Positions 8,493 to 16,596 of a stretch of DNA of 64,000 nt are shown here, piece after piece. Made by a program: the position numbers and the translations under genes. This stretch comes from Brevibacterium ihuae (lineage in GTDB: Bacteria > Actinomycetota > Actinomycetes > Actinomycetales > Brevibacteriaceae). A model generated the notes under the pieces. That model was not told the DNA's origin and ran no database searches. It saw only the letters and a list, made by a program, of their open reading frames with translations. Location of the stretch: assembly GCF_900184225.1 (NCBI RefSeq), contig NZ_FXWZ01000003.1, positions 1,243,684 to 1,307,683 on the forward strand, written 5' to 3'. Position 1 is the first letter of the stretch; each line of letters begins with the position of its first letter.

Positions 8493-8886
8493 CCCCCTCG
8501 CAGCCGAGACCTGACCTGCTGGTGCACGGACCCGAGCCACCCGCGGCCGGGAACTCCCTCCGCTGAAGCCCGGCCGTACTGCGGGGTATCAGCCCATCTG
8601 CGCGCAATGACGCGCAGGTGGGCGGATACCCCGCAGTACGTTCGACACGAGACGGGGCGGAAGGACTATCGTGCGGACGGACCGTCGTGCTGTCGGACGA
8701 TCGCGCAGTTCGGGCGAACGGATCGTCGTGCGGTGGGCACGCCGACCGGTCGGGCACTCGTGCCTCCGGTGGAACGACCACCGGTGCGGCCGGGCTGTCG
8801 TGCGGTACGCGGACACGCGGTGCGGTCGATGACGGGTGGTGACGGGGCCCGAGGCCCCTGTCCGCGGTGCGTGCCATGATGGAGGC
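8493..8886. other. 394-bp gap with a palindromic repeat and degenerate TCGTGC repeats
   Basis: No gene is visible. It holds the long palindromic repeat at 8576-8639. After it come five copies of the hexamer TCGTGC (8669, 8685, 8726, 8757 and 8798), four of them in a longer shared context, close to the start of the thioredoxin/NHL gene at 8887. The repeats are too short and irregular for a CRISPR array. Confidence 0.6.
8576..8639. repeat. Palindromic intergenic repeat, family A copy 1
   Basis: Two 29-base arms (8576-8604 and 8611-8639) pair at 27 of 29 positions, one of the two differences being a G-T wobble. The loop is CAATGA. Read on the minus strand, the central 60 bases match family A copy 2 (45091-45150) at 51 of 60 positions, and the loop is then identical (TCATTG). 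This is a dispersed, REP-like element between two co-directional genes. Whether it terminates transcription, stabilises mRNA or is mobilised is unknown. Confidence 0.8.
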
Positions 8887-10815
8887 ATGACTTCGGACTC
8901 CTCCTCCTCGGCCGCCGCGGGCGGCGCCCGCACCGTCCGGCTGCGCGCCCCGGAACTCACCGGGCGCCGGTGGATCAACACCGGCGGCGCGGACCTCTCC
9001 CTCGCGGACCTCCGCGGCAAGGTCGTGCTCCTCGACTTCTGGACGTTCTGCTGCATCAACTGCCTCCACGTCCTCGACGAGCTCCGCCCCATCGAGCAGA
9101 AGTACGCCGACGAACTCGTCATCATCGGCGTCCACTCGCCCAAGTTCGAGTTCGAGCGCACGGTCGAGGCCGTCGACCAGGCGGTCGAGCGCTATCAGGT
9201 CGAGCACATCGTGCTCGACGACCCGGACCTCGTGACTTGGCAGGCCTACACCGCACGCGCGTGGCCCACCCTCGCGGTCATCGACCCCGAAGGCTACCTC
9301 GTCGCCTCGATGTCAGGGGAGGGGCACTCCGCCGGCCTCGCCGGCCTCATCGAGGACCTCATCGCGGAGCACTCCGCCAAGGGCACCCTCCACCGCGGCA
9401 CCGGGCCCTATGTCCCGCCCGAACCCGTCGAGACCGAGCTCTTCTACCCCGGCAAGCTCCTACGCCTGCGGTCGGGGAACCTCCTCGTCGCGGACTCCGG
9501 CCACCACTCGCTCGTCGAGTACGACCCCGCGGGCGACCGCCTGCTCCGCCGCATCGGCACCGGCGAGCGCGGCCTCGCCGACGGCCCGCTGACCGAGGCC
9601 CGCTTCTCCGAGCCCGGCGGCATGACGGAGCTCCCGGAGGAGCTCGCGGCCGCGGTCGGCTACCAGGTCGTCGTCGCCGACACCGTCAACCACGTCCTCC
9701 GCGGGATCGACCTCGACGCCGGCATCGTGACGACGCTCGCCGGCACCGGGGAACAGGCGATGGTCGGCGCGATCGACAACATCGTCGGCGAGCACCGGCA
9801 GACCGGCCGCTACGACGGCCCGGCCCGCGCGATCAAGCTCTCGAGCCCGTGGGACGTCGAGTTCTCCGAGGCCACCGGCGAGGTCGTCGTCGCGATGGCC
9901 GGCAATCACACGATCTGGTCCTTCGACCCCGGTGACGGCACGATCCGGCTGCTGTCGGGAACGATGAACGAGGGTCTGCTCGACGGCGGGCCGGAGGAGG
10001 CGTGGTACGCGCAGACTTCCGGTCTCGACGCCGCGTCCGCAGGCGGTCTGTGGGTCGCGGATTCGGAGACCTCCGCGCTCCGTCGCCTCGATCCGGGCAC
10101 CGGCGCGGTCGAATCGCTCGTCGGGACCGGCCTGTTCGACTTCGGGTTCCGGGACGGCCCGGCCGCCGAGGCGCGCTTCCAGCACCCGCTCGGCGTCGCC
10201 GAGCTGCCCGACGGCTCCGTCGCGGTGGCCGACACGTACAACGGCGCGATCCGCCGCTACGACCCGGCGACGGACTCGGTGTCCACGCTCGCCCGCGGCC
10301 TCGCCGAACCCTCCGACATCCTCGTCCTGCCCGGGGAGGACGGCGCGGCACCCGAACTCCTCGTCGCCGAATCGGCCGCGCACCGGCTCACCCGCGTGAG
10401 CATCCCCGCCGAGGCTCAGCAGGTCGACGAGGGAGCGAAGTCGACCACCCGGCCGGCGACCGAGATCGGCCGCGGGCCCATCGACCTCACCGTCGGATTC
10501 ACCGTTCCCCAGGGGCAGAAGCTCGACGACCGGTTCGGCGACCCGACCTACCTCCAGGTCTCCTCGACCCCGCCGGAGCTCATCACGGCAGGGGCCGGCG
10601 GCGCGGAGGGGCTCGAGCGGACGATCACCCTCGACCCCGCGATCGACTCCGGCGTCCTCCACGTCACCGTGCGGGCCGCAGCGTGCGACGGCGAGCCCGG
10701 CGGGGAGATCCCCCTCCATGCCGCCTGCCACCTCTATCAGCAGGACTGGGGGATCCCGGTGACGATCGTCGAGGGCGGTGACGACGCGCTCCGCCTCGAT
10801 CTGCGCGGCACCTGA
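8887..10815 (+). CDS. Thioredoxin-like / NHL-repeat protein
   Basis: 642 residues combining a TlpA-like thioredoxin domain (about 20-180; FWTFCCINC with CxxC at C56-C59) and a beta-propeller of NHL repeats (about 190-520; repeated LLVADSGHHSLVEYD-type units), then a C-terminal domain of about 110 residues. This architecture matches NHLRC2-like proteins. No signal peptide is visible, so it is probably cytoplasmic. A redox or scaffold role is plausible from the domains, but no substrate is known. Start at 8887 (GGAGGC just upstream) with a Ser/Ala-rich N-terminus. It is flanked by the family A repeat upstream and a convergent gene downstream. Confidence 0.85.
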   Translation: MTSDSSSSAAAGGARTVRLRAPELTGRRWINTGGADLSLADLRGKVVLLDFWTFCCINCLHVLDELRPIEQKYADELVIIGVHSPKFEFERTVEAVDQAVERYQVEHIVLDDPDLVTWQAYTARAWPTLAVIDPEGYLVASMSGEGHSAGLAGLIEDLIAEHSAKGTLHRGTGPYVPPEPVETELFYPGKLLRLRSGNLLVADSGHHSLVEYDPAGDRLLRRIGTGERGLADGPLTEARFSEPGGMTELPEELAAAVGYQVVVADTVNHVLRGIDLDAGIVTTLAGTGEQAMVGAIDNIVGEHRQTGRYDGPARAIKLSSPWDVEFSEATGEVVVAMAGNHTIWSFDPGDGTIRLLSGTMNEGLLDGGPEEAWYAQTSGLDAASAGGLWVADSETSALRRLDPGTGAVESLVGTGLFDFGFRDGPAAEARFQHPLGVAELPDGSVAVADTYNGAIRRYDPATDSVSTLARGLAEPSDILVLPGEDGAAPELLVAESAAHRLTRVSIPAEAQQVDEGAKSTTRPATEIGRGPIDLTVGFTVPQGQKLDDRFGDPTYLQVSSTPPELITAGAGGAEGLERTITLDPAIDSGVLHVTVRAAACDGEPGGEIPLHAACHLYQQDWGIPVTIVEGGDDALRLDLRGT

Positions 10816-10883
10816 GCTGGTCTGTCAGGCGGAGCTCAGCTCCCGGAGCGGGGGGCGATCCGGCCGCCCTCGTCGCGCGCGGC

Positions 10884-11897
10884 TCATTCCGCCGACTCGC
10901 CGAGGGACTGACCCTCGTTCGCGAGGTCGACCTCGATCTCGCCGCCGTCGACCGTCACGGTCCCGACGACCTGCACGATGATCCGCTCGGTGAAGTCGGA
11001 TTCGAACGCGGTGACGATGTCGCGGGAGCGGCCCGAGACCTCGACGACCGCCTCGCCCGGGGCGATCGTCAGATGCGTCCCGGAGCTCGTGAGCGTCACC
11101 GGCGGCTGCTCGACGATCCTCCAGGTGACGTCCCCGAGGATCTCGTGGTCGGTCTCGAAGCCGAACGGGCACCCGGCGGGCAGGAGGGTCCTCTGCTCCG
11201 CGCACGCGTCGATCTGCGCCGCGACCCGGTCCTCGACCTCGGAGAGGAGGGCCGCGGTGGGCTGCGGATCGAGGGCGGCCGTCGCGATCTGACCCGGGGC
11301 GATGACGTCGACCAGCACAGGATCCGCGCGGAGGTACTCCGCATCGAAGCCGACGGTGTAGCCCACTGGGAACAGGACGGGGATCCCGCCCCGGTCGGTG
11401 GGTGCGCTCACCCCGTTGACCTCGGCGACCGAGGACCCGGACACATCGAGTCCGAGGCGGGGCCACTTCTCCACCTCGAGGAGCCAGCGGTCGAAGAGGC
11501 CCCAGCGCGGCGTGCCCCGGACGAGCGTGTACGTCTGCTCGTGCGAGGTGTCCCCGAGATCGAAGCGGACCGCGACCTCGGCCCGGTCGCCGTCGGTCGC
11601 AGCGCCGATCACCTCCGGCCTGCTCGGCAGCGACCAGGCGCCTGCGAGCACCTCGTCGTGGAGGGCCTCGGTGTTCCGGGTGGGCGGGGCGGCGAGGAGG
11701 CCGAGCGCACGGGAGGCGTCGCCGTCCTCGAGCGCGGCGAGATAGCTGAGGACGGATCTCTGCGGGGAGTAGGCCGTGAGGTTGAGCGCAGGGACCGTCG
11801 CGACGGTGAGGACGACGGCGAGGAGGGCGCCGAGGAGGAGCCGGAACGCCGCTCGATCGACGAGGAGCGCCGGGCGGCGGGGTGCGGCTGTGGCCAT
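10884..11897 (-). CDS. Membrane-anchored protein of unknown function
   Basis: 337 residues. A short basic N-terminus is followed by one hydrophobic segment (about 16-36), then a long extracytoplasmic part. That part begins with a region like bacterial DUF4878 or NTF2-type export domains (SVLSYLAALEDGDASRALGLL). It continues with several beta-rich stretches. Two Cys residues about 18 apart (near 240-255) could form a disulfide. I do not recognise a family with confidence. Start at 11897 follows GGGAGGG. It is 75 bp downstream of the ModC-like pseudo-ATPase on the same strand, so the two may share a transcript. Surface or envelope function is inferred. Confidence 0.6.
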   Translation of the reverse strand: MATAAPRRPALLVDRAAFRLLLGALLAVVLTVATVPALNLTAYSPQRSVLSYLAALEDGDASRALGLLAAPPTRNTEALHDEVLAGAWSLPSRPEVIGAATDGDRAEVAVRFDLGDTSHEQTYTLVRGTPRWGLFDRWLLEVEKWPRLGLDVSGSSVAEVNGVSAPTDRGGIPVLFPVGYTVGFDAEYLRADPVLVDVIAPGQIATAALDPQPTAALLSEVEDRVAAQIDACAEQRTLLPAGCPFGFETDHEILGDVTWRIVEQPPVTLTSSGTHLTIAPGEAVVEVSGRSRDIVTAFESDFTERIIVQVVGTVTVDGGEIEVDLANEGQSLGESAE

Positions 11898-11971
11898 CGC
11901 CGTCCCTCCCCTGTGATGCGCGCGTCGATCGGATCGCCTACGGGACGGGCCCGTGCGAACCGGGCTCCAGT

Positions 11972-13168
11972 CTAGTCGTCCGCGCTCCCGGCCCGGGCGT
12001 CGACGGGATAGGCGTGCATGCGGCTCGTGTCGACGTCGACGAAGAGCCGCGTCCCCACCCTGACCCGGGAGACGGTGGCGGCCACCGAGGTCCCGAGCCC
12101 GGGATGGAGCACCCCCCACGGGCGGTGGTGAGGGGGATCGGCGTCCGTGCCGTCGGTCCCCGGAGCCGGGGGCTCCTCCCGGTCCGCAGTGTCCGTGACC
12201 GCCGGTGCGGGGAGCCCTGCTCTGGGGGAGAAGTCGAGGAGGTCGGCGGTGAGCGCGAGACCGACCTCCGTGTCGGCCGGGGAGAGGACGACCTGGAGGA
12301 TCCGCCCGGAGTCGCGGATGCCGACGACGATCGCCTCGAACACCGAGTCCGAGGTGAATCCGGGATCGAACTCGTCGAAGGACAGCCGGGCGGCGGCGGT
12401 CGGGATGGTGACGTAGACCTTGCCGTCGAGATCGGTGCGCGCCCGGACCTGCGAGTGCCCGATCGACAGCCAGCCGCGGCGGGCCAGCCCCGAGAACACG
12501 GTGACGCCGGTGGCCGCTGCGGCGAGGGAGCTGCGAGGCTCGGCGAGCTGCGCCTCGAGCGGGCCGGAGTCGGCGATCCGCCCCTTCTCGATCGTCACCG
12601 CGGATTCGCCGAGCACGGCGGCATCGATGACCGAGGAGCCGGAGGCGACGAGGCCGCGGCGGAACGCGATGCAGGCGTCGAGCAGTCTTCCTCGTATCCC
12701 TGCTCGGGCCTGTTCCGCGATCCCGCCGAGCGGGTCCTCGAGCACCATCCACTGTCCGGGGGCGGCGAGTGTGAGTGCGCACCGCAGGCGCGCGCGGGCC
12801 TCGGGGTCGAGGTCGCGCAGGCGGGTGCGGCGCTCGCGTGCGAGAGCGAAGCCGAAGTGTGCGCACGCCCGGTCGAGATCGACGGGCGCACCTCCTCCGG
12901 TGCCCTGCGCCGAGCGCACCCGGGTGCGCGCCGCGGATGCCGCAAGCCGGTCGACGGTGAGCCGGCCGGGGTCCGCGGGCCATTCGACGAAGGCCGTGCC
13001 CGGGAGCCGTCCGATGGCACGCAGAACGCCCCCGACGTCGCCCGGCTGCCCCACCAGGGTCAGACGATCGAGGGCGTTGAGCGGTGCATCGGCGACCGCC
13101 TCACCCGCGACCCGGATCTCCGACAGATCGAGGACGGGGTCCTCGGTCGGCTGCGGGTTCCGGGTCAT
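11972..13168 (-). CDS. Degenerate ModC-like ABC ATPase with TOBE domains (probable pseudo-ATPase)
   Basis: 398 residues whose order of segments follows a molybdate-type ABC ATPase, although every catalytic motif is altered. The Walker A position reads VGQPGDVGGV (40-47), with no Lys or Ser/Thr. The signature region reads LRDLDPEARARLRCAL (118-131). Walker B reads MVLEDPLGG (141-149), with the Asp-Glu order reversed. A GRIADSGP segment follows (197-204), as after the H-loop. C-terminal beta-rich repeats resemble TOBE domains, ending in a VGTRLFVDVDTSRMHAYPV-type strand pair. Binding without hydrolysis, or a regulatory role, is inference. No ModA or ModB gene is in the window. The start is uncertain; 13168 avoids overlap with the upstream gene. 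Confidence 0.55.
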   Translation of the reverse strand: MTRNPQPTEDPVLDLSEIRVAGEAVADAPLNALDRLTLVGQPGDVGGVLRAIGRLPGTAFVEWPADPGRLTVDRLAASAARTRVRSAQGTGGGAPVDLDRACAHFGFALARERRTRLRDLDPEARARLRCALTLAAPGQWMVLEDPLGGIAEQARAGIRGRLLDACIAFRRGLVASGSSVIDAAVLGESAVTIEKGRIADSGPLEAQLAEPRSSLAAAATGVTVFSGLARRGWLSIGHSQVRARTDLDGKVYVTIPTAAARLSFDEFDPGFTSDSVFEAIVVGIRDSGRILQVVLSPADTEVGLALTADLLDFSPRAGLPAPAVTDTADREEPPAPGTDGTDADPPHHRPWGVLHPGLGTSVAATVSRVRVGTRLFVDVDTSRMHAYPVDARAGSADD

Positions 13169-13214
13169 GGGCGGGGATGAGGTCGGTCGGTGACGGTGCT
13201 CGGTGCGTCGCGGC

Positions 13215-14579
13215 TCAGATGTCCGCGGGATCGGTCGAGCGGGTGCGGCGACGGGTGACGACGACCGCGGCGGCACCGACGACGAGCAGACCGGCGCCGA
13301 GCGCGAGTCCGGTCATCTCGGAGCCGGTGCGCGGCAGCGAGCTGCCATCGTCGGAGCCCTGGCCGCTGCCGGAGCCGCCGGCCTGATTGCCGGCCTCGTC
13401 GCCCACCGAGGAGCTGTTCGTCACCACGGTGAACGCACCGGCCATCGGCTCGGACTCGGGACCGAAGGCGGAGACCCGGTACTCGCCGAGCACCGGATCG
13501 CCCTCGGCGTGGACGCCGACGACGGCGTTGCCGTTCTCGTCGGCGATCTTGTCGATCTGGAAGCGCTCGACCTGGCCCTGCGCGTGTTCGACCTGGACGG
13601 TGATCTGCTCGCCCGGCTGCGCGCCGGTGACGGTGATCGTCACGCCCTTGTCCTCGTCGGCGAAGTCCGCCGAGGAGATCTCGGTCGGGTCGATGGAGAT
13701 GCCGAAGGCGGCGACCGCCGGCTCATCGGTGTCTCCCGGGATCGCCGATTCGGTGGGCGTCGCGCTGCCCTCGGGGGTCGGGGTGCCGGTATCCTCCGGT
13801 GTCGGAGTGGTCGGTTCCGAGGTCTTCGGAGACGGCGTCGGTGTGCCCGTGCCCTCCGGCGTCGGCGTGGTCGGAGCCGTGGTCTCCGGAGACGGCGTCG
13901 GGGTGCCGGTGTCCTCCGGTGCGGGCGTGGTCGGAGCCGTCGTGCTCGGAGTGTCCGAGGGAGTCGGGGTCCCGGTCTCGGTGGGCTCCGCGGAGGGGGT
14001 CTCCTCCGCCGTGGGGGTCGCGCATTCGGTCGGGGCGGGCGCCGGAGCAGTGGGCACCGGAGCGGCGTCGACCTTCTCGACGACCTCGAAGGTCACCTCC
14101 GAGGAGTCCTTCTTCGTCGTGGTGTCGGTGAGGTGGAGCGTGTAGGTGCCCAGCGGCACCTTGCCGTCATTGGTGACGGTGAAGAAGTAGACGCCCTTGA
14201 CCTCGCCGTCGGACGAGACGGTGAGCTCGGTGGGGGCGGTGTACTCCGTGCCGTCGGTCCCGGTGACGGTGACGGTCGCGGTGGAATCCGCAGTGAAGCC
14301 GGTGCCGGAGAAGCCGATGCCCTTGTCGGGGTCGGCGATGTCCGTCTGCGACACCTGCGCCGCATCGACCGTCGCCTCCGGGCCATCGGTGAGGGCCGGG
14401 ACGGCGGCGGGGGACTCGGTTCCGGGTGCTTCGCCTCCCGGGGTCCCCGAGGGCAGGCATTCGGCCGGCGCAGGGGCCGGGGGTGCAGTGGTGGTCGCAA
14501 CAGCGGGAACGGTGATCACACCGGAAACCGCGGCGGCTACTGCGGGGGCAAGCACAAGACTCTTCGCAGAGATCTTCAC
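13215..14579 (-). CDS. LPXTG-type cell-wall-anchored surface protein with Pro/Thr-rich repeat stalk
   Basis: 454 residues from a GTG start with GAAAGG upstream. Order: signal peptide (1-29, cut near AVA); a beta-sandwich-like domain (about 65-168); a Pro/Thr/Glu stalk with three 20-residue repeats (213-272); a second domain (about 290-386); then LPRTG at 415-419, a hydrophobic span and RRR, which together form a class sortase-sorting signal. The two globular domains look related: each opens with an ADxDKG motif followed by alternating Thr/Val strands. The protein should be covalently attached to peptidoglycan by a sortase, but none is encoded in the window. Adhesin or surface-spacer functions are possible. 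No ligand motif is visible. Confidence 0.85.
   Translation of the reverse strand: MKISAKSLVLAPAVAAAVSGVITVPAVATTTAPPAPAPAECLPSGTPGGEAPGTESPAAVPALTDGPEATVDAAQVSQTDIADPDKGIGFSGTGFTADSTATVTVTGTDGTEYTAPTELTVSSDGEVKGVYFFTVTNDGKVPLGTYTLHLTDTTTKKDSSEVTFEVVEKVDAAPVPTAPAPAPTECATPTAEETPSAEPTETGTPTPSDTPSTTAPTTPAPEDTGTPTPSPETTAPTTPTPEGTGTPTPSPKTSEPTTPTPEDTGTPTPEGSATPTESAIPGDTDEPAVAAFGISIDPTEISSADFADEDKGVTITVTGAQPGEQITVQVEHAQGQVERFQIDKIADENGNAVVGVHAEGDPVLGEYRVSAFGPESEPMAGAFTVVTNSSSVGDEAGNQAGGSGSGQGSDDGSSLPRTGSEMTGLALGAGLLVVGAAAVVVTRRRTRSTDPADI
13764..13943 (-). repeat. Three 60-bp in-frame tandem repeats in the surface-protein stalk
   Basis: Encodes residues 213-232, 233-252 and 253-272, each starting T(T/S)xPTTP and containing TGTPTP. 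The unit is exactly 20 codons, so copy-number change would keep the frame. Length variation between strains is expected by analogy with other wall proteins. Confidence 0.75.
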
Positions 14580-14697
14580 AGTATGGCCTTTCGGTCGTGG
14601 CGTATTCGACCACGCGAAGGCGACAGTGTTACTCCCGGCCCTTCGGTTAAGGGGGAAGGCACCATCGGCGCGGGCGTATAACAGGTTCCACTGTAGA

Positions 14698-14779
14698 GCA
14701 TTCTCTGAGCGAATGCCCGGGACATCCCCGATTCCGGCGGCCGAAAGTGATCGAATCGTTGCCTGATCGACGGTAGATT
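14698..14779 (+). promoter_or_regulatory. Candidate dcd promoter, nearly leaderless, with an upstream dyad
   Basis: A -10-like TAGATT (14774-14779) and a -35-like TCGAAT (14751-14756) are 17 bases apart. The GTG start at 14786 would be at or next to the transcription start, so the mRNA would be leaderless or nearly so; no ribosome site is visible. The inverted repeat GCATTC-N7-GAATGC (14698-14716) lies between this promoter and the divergent surface-protein gene. Confidence 0.4.
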
Positions 14780-14785
14780 GTCCGT

Positions 14786-15367
14786 GTGAGTCTGCTTTCC
14801 GATCGCGATATCCGCGCCCAGATCGACGCCGGCCGGGTGGGTCTCGAGCCCTACGACGACACCCTCGTGCAGCCCTCGAGCGTGGACGTCCGGCTCGACC
14901 GGTTCTTCCGCCTGTTCGACAACCACAAATACTCCGTCATCGATCCCGCGCAGGAGCAGCCGGGGATGACGCGACTCGTCGAGGTCGATCCCGACGAGCC
15001 CTTCGTGCTCCACCCGGGCGAGTTCGTCCTCGGCTCGACCCTCGAGCTCATCACCCTGCCCGACGACGTCGCTGCGCGGCTCGAGGGCAAGTCCTCGCTC
15101 GGCCGCCTCGGCCTCCTCACCCACTCGACCGCCGGGTTCATCGATCCCGGCTTCACCGGGCACGTCACGCTCGAGCTGTCGAACGTCGCCACCCTGCCGA
15201 TCATCCTGTGGCCGGGGATGAAGATCGGGCAGATGTGCTTCTTCGCGCTGAGCTCCGCCGCGGAACGGCCGTACGGCTCCGATCCCGCGACCGGCAACCG
15301 GTACCAGGGGCAGCGCGGGCCCACCGCCTCGCGGGCGCACGTCGGGTTCCGCAAGGGCATGCCCTGA
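14786..15367 (+). CDS. dcd: dCTP deaminase (probably bifunctional deaminase/dUTPase)
   Basis: 193 residues with the standard opening [10 protein letters not shown]. The conserved blocks QPSSVDVRL (29-37), GKSSLGRLG (101-109) and the catalytic-site segment [21 protein letters not shown] (113-133, catalytic Glu130) are intact. The family converts dCTP to dUTP; actinobacterial members such as that of M. tuberculosis go on to dUMP. The bifunctional call rests on similarity to that group. The gene overlaps the next one by one base (TGATG), implying translational coupling. GTG start without a clear ribosome site. Confidence 0.93.
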   Translation: MSLLSDRDIRAQIDAGRVGLEPYDDTLVQPSSVDVRLDRFFRLFDNHKYSVIDPAQEQPGMTRLVEVDPDEPFVLHPGEFVLGSTLELITLPDDVAARLEGKSSLGRLGLLTHSTAGFIDPGFTGHVTLELSNVATLPIILWPGMKIGQMCFFALSSAAERPYGSDPATGNRYQGQRGPTASRAHVGFRKGMP

Positions 15368-16410
15368 TGGCGGGTGCGCACGACGCCCGCGACCCCCGAT
15401 CGCTCGAGGCGCTCGCCGCCCGACACCTCCTCCTGCTCGACGACGAGATCGAGGCGAGCGATGTCATCGCCCTCATCACCAACCACTTCCCGGCGCTCGC
15501 GGAGCCGGTGATCGTCGCACCCGAGGACCCGGCGCTCGGCCACGAGGTCCTCGAGTGGCGCCTCACCCGCCACTCGCGGCTCCACGGCCCGATGTTCGTC
15601 CCCGCCGCGCACCGCGCGCGGCTCGGCGTGCCGGACTGGGCGACCCGGGTGTTCGCGCTCGTGTGCCCCCGCGATCGGGAGCCGGCCCCGCCGCCCTCCT
15701 GGCTCACCGACGCCGACGGTCTCCATCGCGCGTTCCCCGCAGGGCTCCCCAACCGGGAGGAGGGCCGCTCCCTCGACCTGCTCATCGCCCTCGCCCGGCG
15801 GCTCCACGTCGCCGTCCGCCTCGCGGACGAGCCGGTCGACCCGTTCGCACTCGAGTCGCCCACAGCCTCGCGCGCCGCGCTCGCCGCCGCCGCCGAAGCG
15901 CCCGCCCGGATCCTCGTCCCCGACCCCGAGGCGCACGTCGACGTCTTCGTGTACTCGCCCTACTGGCTCACTCCCGAGGTCCTCCGCACCCGGCTCACCG
16001 AGGTCGATGCCGGGATCCGCGAACCGGAGCCGATCCCGCCCGAGGTGCTCGAGGACGTCGCGCACCTGATCTCCGAGCACGACCCGGAGGTGCGCGACGG
16101 GTACGCCGTCGAGGTCCCGCTCGACTCGCTCGGCCCGCGCGCCGGACTCATCGAGATCGGCGTCGTCGTGGAGGAGGCGCTGCCCCGGGCGGTCGCCGCG
16201 CACGTCGATCCTCCCCAGGTGATGTATCACCTCCGCTGGGTCGACACCGAGCAGCGACGGTACCTCCCCGACATCGACGACGAGCTGCGGCGGATCCGCA
16301 CCGCTGCGGCGCTCCGGCTCGACCGGCTGGCCGCCGAGGTCCTCCGACTCACCGCAGGGGTGGGCGTCGATGAGGACGGCTTCCTCGTCGGGGAGCACCA
16401 GCTGGGCTGA
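15367..16410 (+). CDS. Unknown protein coupled to dcd
   Basis: 347 residues, mostly soluble, acidic and Leu/Arg/Pro-rich. I do not recognise a family. No membrane segment, signal peptide, metal-binding Cys cluster or nucleotide-binding motif is visible. The ATG overlaps the dcd stop by one base, so its translation probably depends on dcd. This points to a link with nucleotide pools or DNA maintenance, but nothing more specific. The middle contains DPEAHVDVFVYSPYWLTPEVL and the C-terminal region has YHLRWVDTEQRRYLPDIDDELRRI. Codon use is like that of its neighbours, so it is not an obvious recent import. An eight-G run follows the stop. Confidence 0.65.
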   Translation: MAGAHDARDPRSLEALAARHLLLLDDEIEASDVIALITNHFPALAEPVIVAPEDPALGHEVLEWRLTRHSRLHGPMFVPAAHRARLGVPDWATRVFALVCPRDREPAPPPSWLTDADGLHRAFPAGLPNREEGRSLDLLIALARRLHVAVRLADEPVDPFALESPTASRAALAAAAEAPARILVPDPEAHVDVFVYSPYWLTPEVLRTRLTEVDAGIREPEPIPPEVLEDVAHLISEHDPEVRDGYAVEVPLDSLGPRAGLIEIGVVVEEALPRAVAAHVDPPQVMYHLRWVDTEQRRYLPDIDDELRRIRTAAALRLDRLAAEVLRLTAGVGVDEDGFLVGEHQLG

Positions 16411-16596
16411 GGGGGGGGGCGGCCGTCGGCCGGTTCCGCAACCCTCCTGGCGAGCACCTCCGCCGGGTGCGCGAGGGTGCCGCCGTACGATCCGATGGCT
16501 GGGTATTATCACACGTCACATGCCGGATCGACTTCGAGATCGCTCCCGATCTGTGGAAAAATGCTCTGAGGGCACAGGAGGATCGAGGAGCTGCGA

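Noticed and set aside
8576..8639. Phage or integron attachment site
   Set aside because: No integrase, tRNA gene or flanking duplication is present; the second copy at 45091 fits a dispersed repeat better.
8669..8805. TCGTGC repeats as a CRISPR array
   Set aside because: Repeats are only 6-8 bases, spacing is irregular and no cas gene is present.
13764..13943. 60-bp tandem repeats as a CRISPR or mobile repeat
   Set aside because: They are in frame inside a wall protein and encode a Pro/Thr stalk.
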